A model generated the notes under the pieces. It did no database searches. It had not been told where the DNA came from and worked only from the letters and a program-made list of their open reading frames with translations. A stretch of 64,000 nt of DNA from Symbiodinium natans (taxonomy: Eukaryota > Sar > Dinophyceae > Suessiales > Symbiodiniaceae), in assembly GCA_905221605.1 (NCBI GenBank), contig CAJNDS010001569.1:230001-294000 (forward strand), given 5' to 3'. Below are positions 24,486-37,500 of the stretch, piece after piece; position 1 is the first letter of the stretch, and every line of letters begins with the position of its first letter. The translations under genes and the position numbers were made by a program.

Positions 24486-24592
24486 TCGGCGCTTCTGCTG
24501 CCTTTTGGCTCGCCTACAGTTTGTCCCGCCCGCCACGTCGCTCCAGCACCCTTTCTTTCCGAAGCATCTCAAGAAACGCGGCTGCAGCTGCT
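24486..24592 (+). promoter_or_regulatory. Conserved 5' block of atpH copy 4
   Basis: Contains CTACAGTTTGTCCCGCC, GCTCCAGCACC and CCGAAGCATCTCAAGAAACG, aligning with the blocks before copies 5 and 6. It lies 0.9 kb before the ATG. Confidence 0.55.
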
Positions 24593-25517
24593 TTTACTGT
24601 TTCCTAATCAGGGAATGAGGAAGTCAGGCACCGTAGAGCCTCTTTCTATAGGGGCCCGAGTTTGTTTTGTCCCTGCTAAGCACTAGTAAGGTTGGGTGAT
24701 ACAAACCCCTCCTCGAGCGCGGTTAACATGCACTTGCTGACGGTACCATAGCAGGATCAGCTTTAACGGGCACATGTAACTTTAACTCGCGAGCCTTCAC
24801 GTTGCAGGAATATAAACGTATAAGAAAATAAATACATAAATAAATAGATATGTATATATATATATATATAAACACACATATATACACATGTGCACATACA
24901 GGTATTTCGATGGACGATGTTCAGTCTGTGATGCATGCGCTTGTTTCTGCGTTGCGTGGTTTGAGCATCTGTAGGTCTGTCCGTTGGGCATACGGTTCCA
25001 CTTCACATGCCCTTCCTAAAACCCTAAACCCTGAACCCTAAATTGGCTTGGGGTTTGGGGTTTAAGGATATTATGGGATGAGCTCGCATGGCCAAAGCTG
25101 TGAGCTGCACAGGGCCGTCCTAAAACGGCTCCCTAAACCCAAAACCCTAAATCCTAAACCCTGAACCCTAAACCCTAAACCCTAAACCCTAAACCCTGAC
25201 TTGAACATCTCAGACTCCACTCCACAAACCTTGAAAGCCCTTAAGACCTCTAAAGCCCCTAAGAACTCCTACAGACACTAGAGCTCCTACAGACACTATT
25301 GCCCCCAAAATCCCTCCCGAAACCCTACGAAAACGTCATCCCTTAACCCTAAAATCCCCCACAGTCTCAAAATCCCTAATAGAAAGCCCTGGAAAACCCG
25401 ATAAACCGCTATAAAACCCTATAAAAGCCCTATAAAACCCTATAACACCCTATAAACCCTAGAACACCCTATACAACCCTATAACACCTTATAAACCCCG
25501 CCTCCAAGAAGTCCAGG

Positions 25518-28500
25518 ATGGCCCGCTCCCAGATTTTGACCGGTGCTGTGCTCCTCTGCAGCGGTCGGGGCCTCAGAGGGGGGTTTAGGGGTCTTTGTGG
25601 GGTTTATGAGGGGTTTTGGGGGGTGTTTAGGGGTTTTATGGGGTTTTATGAGGGGTTAGGGGGTGTTTAGGGCTTTTATGGGGTTTAGGGGGTCTATAGG
25701 GTTTATAGGGTTTCGGGGGTTTATAGGGTTCAGGGGGTTTAGAGGGTTTAGAGGGTTTAGAGGGTTTGTAGGGTTTATGGGGTTTATAGGGTTTATGGGG
25801 TTTATATATGGTTTAGTAAAACCCGTAACGCCCTCTAAAACCCTAAACGCCTAAACCCGAAAAGGCGCGCTCTTCACGGCCTTCGTGGCCGCGCCCCGCG
25901 CCGCCCCGGCCCCCACCGCGGCGCCACACGCCGCCACCACCGCAGCCCTGAGCAGCGCGGCGATGCTTCAGAAATGTTGGGGTGAAGAGGGGTTTAGGGT
26001 TTAGGGTTCAGGGTTTAGGGTTTAGGGGTTTGCAGTAGAGGCTTAAGGGTGTCTTGAATGGATTTGGGGGGAGTGTGATCATGGTATGGTGGTGAGGTCT
26101 TGACCTAATTCCTGGCAAGGCACCCCATTGTAATCTCTCTTTTTTCTATCTGGCCCTAAACCCCAAACCCTCAACCCTCAACCCTCCAACCCTCAACCCT
26201 CAACCCTTAACCCTCAACCCTTAACCGTAGACCCTAGACCCTAAACCCTCAACCCTCTACCCGTAACCCTAAACCCTAAACCCTCAACCCAAAAGCTCTG
26301 CAAAAGTTTAGGGCCTAACGAGCTGCAGCGACAGGTGCCGTGACGCTGGTGGCCCCGGGAGCAGCCTATGCCGAGGCAGCCCTCCGCTCTTGTACATCTG
26401 CGCTTGAGGGCTTTTAGGTCTTTAAGGCTTTTAGGTTGTTTTAGGGTTTAGGGTTGAGGGTTTTTTAGGGCTTTTGGGGCTTTTAGGGTTTTTTAGGGTT
26501 TAGGGTTTAGGGCTTTTAGGACTTTTAGGGCTTTTAGGGCTTTCAGGCTTTTTAGGGTTTTTAGGGTTTTTTGGGTTTTTAGGGCTTTCAGGGTTTAGGG
26601 TTTTTTAGGGCTTAGGGCTTTTAGGGCTTTTAGGGGTTTAGCGCGTTTAGGGCTTCAAGGGCTTTGAGGGCTTTTAGGGGTTGTAAGGCTTCAAGGGCTT
26701 TGAGGGCTTTTAGGGGTTTTAGGGCTTTTAGGGCTTTAGGGTTTTTTTTAGGGCATTTAGGGCTTTTAGGCCTTGCGGGGCTTTTAGGGCTTTCGGGCTG
26801 TAGGGTTTTAGGGTTTGAGGGTTGGGGCTTTCGGGTTTGAGGGCTTTATTTATTTAGTGCTTTAGGGCTCTAGGGTTCAGGTTTAGGGTGTAGGGCTCTC
26901 GGGTTCAGGGTTTATTGTCGAGTCTTTAGGGTTTGAGGATTTAGGGTTTTGAGGGCTTCAGGCAGGATTTCAGAAGATCCGAAAACCCGAAGACCCGAGC
27001 ACCCTCAACCCCTATCTTAGGGTTTCGCATGTCGTCACGCTGGCTTTATGAGGGAAGCCTGTATGTGGAATCGCAAGCCCGCACTCAACCCTAAACCCAA
27101 CACCCTAAGGCCCTAAACCCTGCCCTAAACTTGTTTGAAGCCCTAAGTTGCAGACCCGCAATCAAGGTCCGAACTCTGAGATTGCAAGCCCAAGCTCTAC
27201 TCGAAAGCCTAAAAAGCCCTGAACCTTAGGGGCTTTAGGGTTTAGGGTTTAGGGTTTAGGGTTTAGGGTTTAGGATTTAGGGTTTAGGGTTTCAATCCTT
27301 GTAAATACTGCCCTGAACGCCTGCTGGGAAGCTCATGGGTATGTTGTACCGAGGTTATAAGCAGGATTGCTGTCTGTCTAGCTGGTTACAGCCCTATGCG
27401 GCGTAGCTATAAGTGTTCGTGAACCTTCAAGTAAGCTCTACTCGAAACCCTAAGACCGAAGTCCCTGTACTGCATGCAGGACCTCGAATCACAACCAAAC
27501 ACCCCAGAAACCCAAACCAAACCCCCCGAATCCCGAGTCTCTCCCTTAAGGGGCATGGGGTTCTCTGAGCAACGTTCCCTGAACCCCAAACCCCAAACCC
27601 CAAACCCCAAACCCCAAACCCCAAACCCCAAACCCCAAACCCCAAACCCCAAACCCCAAACCCCAAACCCCAAACCCAAACCCCAAACCCCAAACCCCAA
27701 ACCCCTAAACCCTAAACCCTAAACCCCAAACCCGCTGTGTGGATCCCTGCGCTCTCCGCCATCGGCGCCGGATTCGCCATCGGCCTCGCCGCCATCGGCT
27801 CGGGTGTGGGCCAGGCCAGTCGGGCTTCTGCTTCAGGGTTTAGGGTTTCAATCATTAGGGGATCAGGGGGTTCAGGGTTTAGGGTGGCTTGATGGATTCC
27901 GGGTTGGGGTTTGAAGAAGGGTTCATAGGGTTCAGGGTTTAGGGTTCAGAGTTTGAAAAAGGGTTCTGAGGGTTTAGGGTTGTGTTTGAGCTTTGCGGCT
28001 TTTGTCGTGCAGGGTTTTTAGGGCTTCCCTACGCCAATTCAAGGGTCTAGGGTGCAGAAACGTGGCGTTTCCTGAACCCCGAGACTCGAAAAGTCCTAAA
28101 CACGGCACTGAAGACCCTAATCCGTAATTACACCCTCGAAACCAAAGCTGCCTTGCGGTACCTGTTCAGGGCTCGGGGTTGTTGGTTTGGGGTCACAAGT
28201 TTGGGGCTTAGACCTCCAGCAGCCAGCCCGTCCACGCGCGCGAGAAGGCGGTGCTGGCAAAGTCATCTGCTGTACTGGGTGACAGCTCTATCTCGCACTG
28301 CCTGGTAGAAATGCGCATCAGGGAGTGTCCAATCGCACTGTAGGCAGCTACAATGACCCTTTGAAAGGAACTTCCACATTAGAGACTCACACTTTACATG
28401 CAAGATGGAAAGTTGACCAGTCCTGGAATCGACGCTTCTGTGAGCCAGCTGATTTTTTTCATTGATTTGCAGGCGTAGTTCCGTAATCGATGTTTCCATG

Positions 28501-31500
28501 AGCTGAATGGTTTTTAATTTGGTTGTAGTACACGCATAGTCCCGGAATCGACGTTTCCGTCAGACGGCTGGATTCTCATCGACTTGTAGTACAAGCCTAG
28601 TACTGGAATCCACGTTTTTCTGTGAGCCACCCGGATTTTCACTGATTTATTTGTAGTACAAGCATAGTACTGCAAATCGACATTTCCATGAGAAGCTTTG
28701 CAAGCGACAACAGTGAAAACAAGCGTCTCCTTCGGGATTTGCTGCCCACCGGCACTCAAAATTGTTCTAAAGGCGGTTTAAAACATCAGTCCACCAAGTA
28801 TCGTGGGTTTTGAGGCCTCACGAGTTGATGTGCAGCGTCCACATCGGGGTTTCGGTACTGATGTGTATTTCTGCCACTGATGTGCACTTCTCGCCAGGGC
28901 CGTCCACATTGGGGTGTGTTCTAGCCAACTGATGTGCGTTCAAACCCGGTCCTGGGGAGCGTTCAGGCGTTGAGGGATGCTAAGGGTTTTGTTTTGGACT
29001 TCCGGATCTCGTCGTCTAGTAGTTTGTAGAGTTTAGGGTTAGGGTTTAGGGTATGTAGGGGGTCGGAGCGTGTTTGGATTAATTCTGCAGGGCATCGCCA
29101 GCGGCCGCTGCATTGATGGCATCTCCCGCCAGCCGGAGGCCGATCCGCCTTCCAAAAAATCTCAGACCCTGGATCCCGACACTGCTGTTAGGGCTTAAGG
29201 ATGTTTATCGTGTAAAGTTTAAGGGTTTAGGCGTAGGCTCTAAGTGTTAGGGGTTTTGGACTTGGTGTTTCATGGCCTCCAACACACGTCGGACTTCGGC
29301 TGGGAGCTGCGCTTAGACCCTCTGAAGCTGACACCCTGAAGCCTGGGGTTTAGGGCCAGTTTAGGGTTTAGGGTTTGCGGTTTAGGGTTGTTCTAGGGCG
29401 TAGGCTTTGAGTGTTTAGGGGTTTCTGACTTGGGGTTATAGCGTCCGGGTGATACCCTTGCTTAGGGATTAACATCCCCAAGCCCCCGTTAGACAAAACA
29501 GCGCGCCCTTTTTTCCCCGAGCACACTGAGATGCCAAGCTTCCCCAGGATGAAGATTCAACCCCTAAACCCTAAAGCCTAAACCATTTCGGGTATAAGGG
29601 GCCTTCGCGCGTGCCGCGCACGCAGGTGGCCGATGACCTCCGTGGCGTGCTGACGCTTGGCAGATGTTTGGCTTGCCCCCAACGCAAGCGACCCTCCCAA
29701 ACGCCCTAAGCCCCTGACCCCAATTCTAAACATTTGCGCCTAGGGGGCTTGGGCGTTAGGACTAATTAAGGGCTTTGCGCGCAGGACTTCAAACTCAGTT
29801 ATTGCATTTCTTTAAAGCCCTACTTGATGCATTCGACCGTTCGGCCCCAAACCCTAAGCAACAGAACCCAAATCGCTGCAACCCTGAAGCTCCTAAAGCC
29901 TTAAGCCCTGAAAATTTATAGGGTTAGTTTTTTTATTTGCCAAATATTGAGAACCATTCAAAAATTATTTTAAGGGGCTGCGCCCGGGCAGCGGGGAGGG
30001 CGGGGGGAGCGGGAAGGGCAGGGGCAGCAAGGGCACCCCTTAAAACACTCCATTACTAGAGGGCAGCGGGCATGGACTGGAGCCCTGAAAACACTCCAGA
30101 ACTAGGGGCAGCGGGGAGGGCGGGGGGAGCGGGAAGGGCGGGGGCAGCAAGGGCACCAAGGAGGAGGCTGGGGCATGCACTGGAGCCCTTAAAACACTCC
30201 ATTTCTAGAGCGCAGCGAGGGCAGCGAGGCGGAGGCTCGGGCATGCACTGGAGCCCTTAAAACACTCCATTACTAGAGGGCAGCGGGCATGGACTGGAGC
30301 CCTAAAACAGAGGCAGCGGGGAGGGCGGGGGGAGCGGGAAGGGCGGGGGCAGCAAGGGCACCAAGGAGGAGGCTGGGGCATGCACTGGAGCCCTTAAAAC
30401 ACTCCATTTCTAGAGCGCAGCGAGGGCAGCGAGGCGGAGGCTCGGGCATGCACTGGAGCCCTTAAAACACTCCATTACTAGAGGGCAGCGGGCATGGACT
30501 GGAGCCCTAAAACAGAGGCAGCGGGGAGGGCGGGGGGAGCGGGAAGGGCGGGGGCAGCAAGGGCACCAAGGAGGAGGCTGGGGCATGCACTGGAGCCCTT
30601 AAAACACTCCATTTCTAGAGCGCAGCGAGGGCAGCGAGGCGGAGGCTCGGGCATGCACTGGAGCCCTTAAAACACTCCATTACTAGAGGGCAGCGGGCAT
30701 GGACGGGAGCCCTGAAAACACTCCAGAACTAGGGGGGAGCGGGGAAGGCGGGGAGCGGGAAGGGTGGGGGCAGCAAGGGCACCAAGGAGGAGGCTCAGGC
30801 ATGCCCTTCAAAGGGGCAGCGGGGGGAGGGGGGGGGGAGCGGGAAGGGCGGGCAGCAAGGGCAGTGAGGAGGAGGCTCGGGCATGCACTGGCTCCATTAC
30901 TAGAGGGGGCAAGAAGGGCAGCAAGGGGTAGTTCGGGCATGGACTGGAGCCCTTAAAACACCCCAGAACGGGGGCAGCGGGGAGGGCGGGGGGAGCGGGA
31001 GGCAGGAAGGGTGGGGGGGGTGGGGGCAGCAAGAGCAGCGAGGGGGAGGCTCGGGCACGCAGCGGAGCCCTTAAAACACTCCATTACTTGGCAGAAGGCT
31101 GGGGCCATGGGACCATGAGGTAGGGCCGGGCGTGCGCTGGAGCCATTCAAACTGAGCTAAGGGACCCTGAGGCTATGGGACCATGGGGCCGTGGGGTTGG
31201 GAGGCCATGGAGCGCATGGTGCAGCGAGCCAGGAGGCCATGGGGGCATGGATAAAACAATGCAAGGCATGCGCTAGAGGTCTGGGGGGTGAAGGCGGTAC
31301 TCAGGAGCAGTGGGTCTTCACTGACGCCGCCCCCGCTCCCGCTGGGGTCGGCGGATCTTCATCATTATTGCGTATCATAAGGCTTATAGGATACCAGATT
31401 TTTTGAATCCTTTTTTATCATAATATAATGCATCAAAATGTTTATTATTTATTGTTGTTAAGGCCCCTTTAAAATATGTATATAAGTTATGATTATATGT

Positions 31501-34500
31501 TACTCTTATCATGAATTATTAACATACATATATTTATATGTATTCGGAGATTAAAAATTGAAGTTTTCATTGTATATCTTTTTCATTGAAAAAGAGTCAT
31601 TACCGTTGCCATTTTGGCTCAAGCAGATACAAGCTTGCGTAGACGACCAATCGATCGCACGCATCAGATAACCGATCTCAGGCATGGCTAACGCTGATAT
31701 CGCAGCCATGCAGAGGACAATTGTGGAGTTGCAGTCACTCATTCTGGCAGTGCAAGCTGACCAGGGTGATGAGGTGATCGTAAGACAACCGCCAGCAAGG
31801 AAGCCTCGTGCCATTTCCCGCAAACCGCCTGCTCGAAGGGATTGCCGCATCATCTTCCACACACTCTCGTAGGAACACGCTGTGCAGCGTGATTGCCGCA
31901 GGATCTTCCGCGCAATCCTTGTAGGAACTCCCGGATGACACGACATCTAGCACAGCCAAGGATTACCCAAGGGGACCTCCTGGCCTGGTGGCAGAGACTG
32001 AGCCTCCAGCGCCTTGTTGCATTTTCCGATCAGGGTTCTTTCTTATGCTTAGCCTATAATGTGTTATCGTATTACCGCCACAACCTTATTCTAATTATTA
32101 TGGAGTGTTGGTGCAGCTCTTAGTCGCGGCATGAGCTTTCGCTGTGGCTCATCACATCATCTTGCACGTGCATAACATGAGCCGAACCGCTTGCGAAGTT
32201 TCACATGGATCCGCAAGGGGGGGGTTCCAAAGAGGCCCCCCAGCCCATCCCTCATCACAGGAATTTGCTGCAACTTTGAAGAGCGCATGAAAAGGAGGCG
32301 ATGTGGATGCTCAGTAGTCAACTAAATGTTGGAGGGTGCGCGCGTCACGCCGTTGCAATCTCCTAACCTGAAGCAAGCCCAAGCAGTGGCACAGAGAGAC
32401 GCCACGGTGGCCAACCGCTACTAAGGGAGTGTTTTGGAGGCTCCAGTGCATGCCCGCCAACAGCAGCGAGCCAGGATGGACTTCTACAATCAGACACTCA
32501 GCTGACTCAGCTGGCCCTCAGCAATTCAACTACCCTGCTCAGGGGGCTCAGTGGGCTTAGCGTTCTCATCGCCAAGCTGGCGCTTGACCACCTCAGAGCG
32601 GTGACCGACGAGATGGAGCGGCTTCAGCCGGGGCCTGGGAGTGTGAGAGCTTGAAGAGACTGGGCCTCATTTGTGCTATTCCTATCCGTTAGTCGGCTGG
32701 GTAATATGAAGGGGTTCGGCTTGAAACTGTAGCTTTTTTGCCCAAAATGGCTAAAACAGCTCAAGTTGAAGCTCGAAACTCTGGGGAGGTTGAAGGGGTT
32801 CGGCTCGAAACTGTGGGCTTGGTGCCCAACACGGCCTAAAGCAGCTCAAGTTGAAGAGGTTCAGCTCGAAATGCTGGATCATGTGAAGGGGTTCGGCTCG
32901 AAGCTGTGGGATTTGTGCCCAAACCGGCCCTAGAACTCAAGTTGAAGAGGTTCGGCTCAACGAAACTCCGGGTAAGTTGAAGGGGTTCGGCTCGAAACCT
33001 TGAGTTTTGTCTCCTTTGAGAGTGCGCGAAGTCAGGGCGGACATGTTCCAACGTTCGTGCGTTCACCATATCTTAAGATCCCTTATAAGCTTATTGAGGC
33101 ACCGAAACCCCTTTAAAGATCTTAAAGTTTTAAACAGATTCACTTAATCAGACTCGAGAGAAAAAAAGATGATTCGTGCGAACGTTGTGAACCGTGCAGC
33201 AGACCTGTATTCAATGAAGAGAAGACATAGATGACACAGAAAGATGAGATTATATCATTTTAGTAGGGGGAGTGGCGCCGGGGTAACCATCGACACTTCT
33301 CTTGTACCCATGTTTTTGTAAGCAGCTTCACATGACTTTCCAATTGCCGCGAACATGTGCCCGGAATTTCAAAACGCCTGAAGCCCTAACACGCTCTCGT
33401 CGTTCTTGATTGCTCGCCGCCGGGCGCTGCCCCATTCCTGAGAATGCTCCCCTGCTGTTCCCGACTCGCCCTCCGCTTGCTCCCAACACATGTCTCTGAC
33501 TCATCCTCCGAGATCACAAGCATATCCAAATGCCAGGAGATCACAATCCTCCGCGCGAACTCTGAGATCTTGGAGGCTGCGAAGCATTAGCCCCTGACCG
33601 GTTGAGTCCAGAAAAGTTCGCGCTGCACAGGTGTGGCATGCATGAGCACAATGGTTTCAGCCTGCTCAAGGGGCCAAAGCTTCCTTGCGAAGACTAGAAT
33701 CTTAAACCTCCCCTTATCCTCTAATCCCAGAACCTCATGCCAGCTCCCGCCCTTCCGCCCTCCCGCCTTTGCAGTTCGAGTACATGCGCCTCAAGCACGG
33801 GCCTCGGGACGGCTCGCAGCGGGCTGAGGGATTTTGACGGCCCCCGTGTGTAATTAGCTAGTTAGAGATCAACCGCGCTTGAGCTCGTGTTCCTGAAATC
33901 TATCGTCGAGGGAGTCGGGGTGGAGGAAATGGGAGGCAAGAGAGTAGGCTTCTGGGATTTGGGACTATGGCTCGAGTTTCTCGTTCGCGCGCCTTGGGCT
34001 TTTCCATTCAGCTGGAAGCCATCTAGAACTCATTTTTCAACCCAAGAACCCAGAATCCTGATGTTCTTTCAGCGGTTCTAGCGATGTGGTGGCATAGGAT
34101 TATCCATACAAAGCTCTGAAGCCACGTATGCTGCTATTAGTGCAAGCACTCGGAGGCGTGAGCGCGACATGCTCAAGGACCGCCTGTGTGAGCGGATCCA
34201 AGAGCATTGAATCATTGAACAGACATGACCACAAGCCCGTCTGATTCGATTCATTCAGTATATTTCGGGGTAACCATCGACACTTCTCTTGACCTTGCAC
34301 CAAAGGATTTCAGCTGGCTGAAATCCGAGGTAGGAGGGTTTTAAAAATCGCTTTAAGCCCTTCACCCAAGGATCTCAGCCAGCTGAGATCGTTGAAATTC
34401 CGGATGATGGGGTTGAGCGAAAAGATTTTGTAGAATCCGAGCTGTTTTCCTGAGGTTGGGCCAGGGCTCCGTGGTGACGTTGAGGCCAAACATCATCTTT

Positions 34501-37500
34501 CATTTGTTTGCTCCTGCGGCACTGCGTGCTACAAAACAGTGCAATCGCAGCAGGTTGTGCACGACGTTTGTGTACGTGGCTGTGGGTGTGAAGAACATGC
34601 CCCTCGGGCGTGTCGCGGCAGTGGCCTCACCGTGTTGTCAAGAAGTGCATTGTTAGTCGGTTAGTCGCATGCCCCCAAAAACTTGTCTGAGGCGGGACAC
34701 CCAAGATAGACCCCGCTAACAGCGCCAAGGTCGTATCTTTCCTACTTTCTTAGCGTCTTTGACAGTCCTAACCCCTGCGAACCCTGCAGGCGCTTTGGGC
34801 CAAATTTCGGCCGAAAAGAAGCTACGTACTTGACCGCCTACCGCGCCCCTCCAAACTGGTAGCGGAGCACCACCTCGTCCATAAGGACGACGTATGGACG
34901 ACGGTCTGCTGGGAAAGGAGCAGGGGCCAGGCAGTCTGTCTCACCCAAGTATCTAGATAAACTAGTATACTGCCCGCAGCTGGGTAAGGGCAAGCCCCGC
35001 ATCATACTTTTCCTTTCCAACCTGAGCTATGTCTGTCGCAGGATGACTCCTGTGTAACCCGGATGAGATGTATGCCACTTGAAACCAAGTCCGGCTCCTA
35101 CATCTATTCCGGCACAGCGTCCGGCTTTCACAATTGGAAGTTCAGGACGCAAGCTAGAGTCTTGCAACAACGCGAAAGGATGAAGCGCGAGATGATCAAG
35201 GATCTGCAAGGTGCTCGTATGCCGAACGGCAGAGGCAGAGGTGGCCGAGCCACCAGCAGGTCAGACAGTGTCCCGGAAACTCCGGCAAGACCAAGGGCCC
35301 AGACACCAGCGCAGACTGGAGACGCTGCAGATCGACAACCTCCCACCTCGCCCGATCGACAAGGCACAGATCGACGTGAGCGAATGTGCTGCTCGCATCC
35401 TTGAAGGATTGCGCGCTGATGCTTTCCAGATCGCTCGCGATGTCGGCCTAGAGCGCCTGAGCAAATGCGATGGCATAGACCGTCTGATTGAGGCCTCCAG
35501 AGGCAAGTTTTTCCCGCTGCCAAGTGAGGAAGCCTCAGAGCTCTTTCGAGTTGGGCAACACCAGGATGGTCCCTTCTCACGGTGGCAGAGTGATGAAAGC
35601 ATGCTCTGCTCCGTCAAGCATAGGAAGAGACGGCGGTCACGTTGTGAGAGCTCGACCCCAGCCTAACCATCTCAGGGCCAATGCGAGCCAGCCTATTGGG
35701 CGAACTGTCCGGGCTAAGCAAGAGACTGTTGAAGAGTGTGCTCGTGTTCTTGTACGACATCACAGTGTGGTTCACCTCAGAGAACGACTACGCGAGGAAC
35801 CGCCGAAAACGACAAGAAGTCACTATGATCCCAAGCCGGAAGGCAGGGGCAGAAGGTACTCGGGATATAATCCCCTCGCGCGAAGTTTGGATGCATTTCG
35901 TCCGAACAGGACTCCCACGGTTGCAGCTGCCAGCAGGATGTCTACTACGCCGACACGCCGATTTTCTCTTCTCTCTTCGCTATTTCGAAAATGTTGCATG
36001 CTCTGGCATCGACCCCTCGTTCTCTCGAAGTTCTTCGCGCATTCCAAACAAACCACACAACCCTTCATAAAAGGGCGGTGAACATATGTCTTCATGCCTT
36101 ACCTTAGAAGTCTCCGAAGAGGTCGCCATTGCATCATTGTGTTGAGAGAAACCTATTCTACTTCAAAATTGCTTGTGTTGATAAATATAAAGTAGTATAG
36201 GACCGATAAGAAAGAATATTGTATCTCTATATTCTTAATGTAGAGATTTTAAAAAATCTCAAAATGCACAACAATTTTTTAAAACAAGAATACAATTTTT
36301 AACATAATTTTACATTTCGCATTTTGCAAAATTATTTTCACATTTTTATCCAAAACAACAACAGAATAACAAGTAATGTTGCGCCTGCTTTACTGTGGGC
36401 CTCCCCCCCCCGCCCCCCCCCCTCCCCGCCTCCCCCCCCTGAACAGTCGAGGCTGGATTTGCTCCTTTTTCAGACGGCCCTGGGAATTTATCTGATTTTA
36501 ATAGGGCGGAGTTTAGGTCAGGATGCCCTAAATTACCCAGCCACGTTGTCTCTAAAGCGGAGGCCAAGACGAAAACAGGTGCAACATTATATTGGTTGAA
36601 GGACTAAGCCCCCTAAACCCTCAACCCTATATCAAAAACCCTTAAGCTCCCCTAAGCCCCTCAAGCCCTCAAACCCTAAACCCCTAAACCCTACAAACCC
36701 TATAACCTCCAAACCCTAAAACCCGAAACTCTTAAGCCTCTTAAAGCCCAAAGGCTGCTGTCCCTGGCCTTCATGGAATCCCTGACCATCTACGGCCTGG
36801 TGATTGCCCTGGCGCACGCCTCAGTCCCCAAAAATGTATTTGGGGGGGGGGAAGACGGCTTCGTCTGCTTGGTCATATAAAGGTCGGGGCCTGAACCCTG
36901 CAAAATGGCATCTGATGCGGCTTTCCGCCAGGATTTAGGGTTTTTGGTGTTCAATGCCCGGTGTCGTTTTTCAGGAACCGAATCCCTGTGAGGTGGTCTT
37001 TTCCCTAACTTTTCACCACATCTTGCAAGGGGGCAAGCCAAAACGTTACTTGAGGTTGCAGGCTTGAAGATTTTTGCGCTTGGTTTTGCACTGTCGTGCT
37101 GCGGGCTGAAGAGTGCAACCCCCTAACACCAACAGGCAAAATAACAGGAGTCATTCGAGGCGCTCCTACTAACAACAAGATAGTCCCTAAGCCCTTAATT
37201 GACGGGGCTTGAGCAGGGGTATGAAGCGCCAAACCCCAAACCCTAACCCCTAAACCCCTATAGAAATACAAGGGGGCCTAGATTTCTTTTGGGGCCTGCT
37301 TTGAAAAGGCTGATCTTGCCAGGGATTCTTGGGCTTTGTGTGAAGCTCCACTGGTTCTTTCTATGGGAAACGGGGGAGTTTAGAGCATGTAGAGCTTGGA
37401 GTCCCGAAACATCCGCCCTCTTGTTTTAATCGCCCTATAGGGGATGACAGATGAGGGTTACCCTAAACCCGAAACCCTAAACCCCAAACCCCCGACCCCA

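Noticed and set aside
27407-27722. ORFs on both strands made of GFGVWGL or NPKPQTP repeats
   Set aside because: Translations of the CCCCAAA array next to copy 4 exon 4.
30056-31150. Pro- and Gly-rich ORFs on both strands
   Set aside because: Low-complexity readings of the 205-bp satellite; open on both strands because of GC content.
31551-31946. 131-residue minus-strand ORF
   Set aside because: Overlaps the + strand ORF that follows the relict spliced leader; no motif recognised and probably an antisense shadow.
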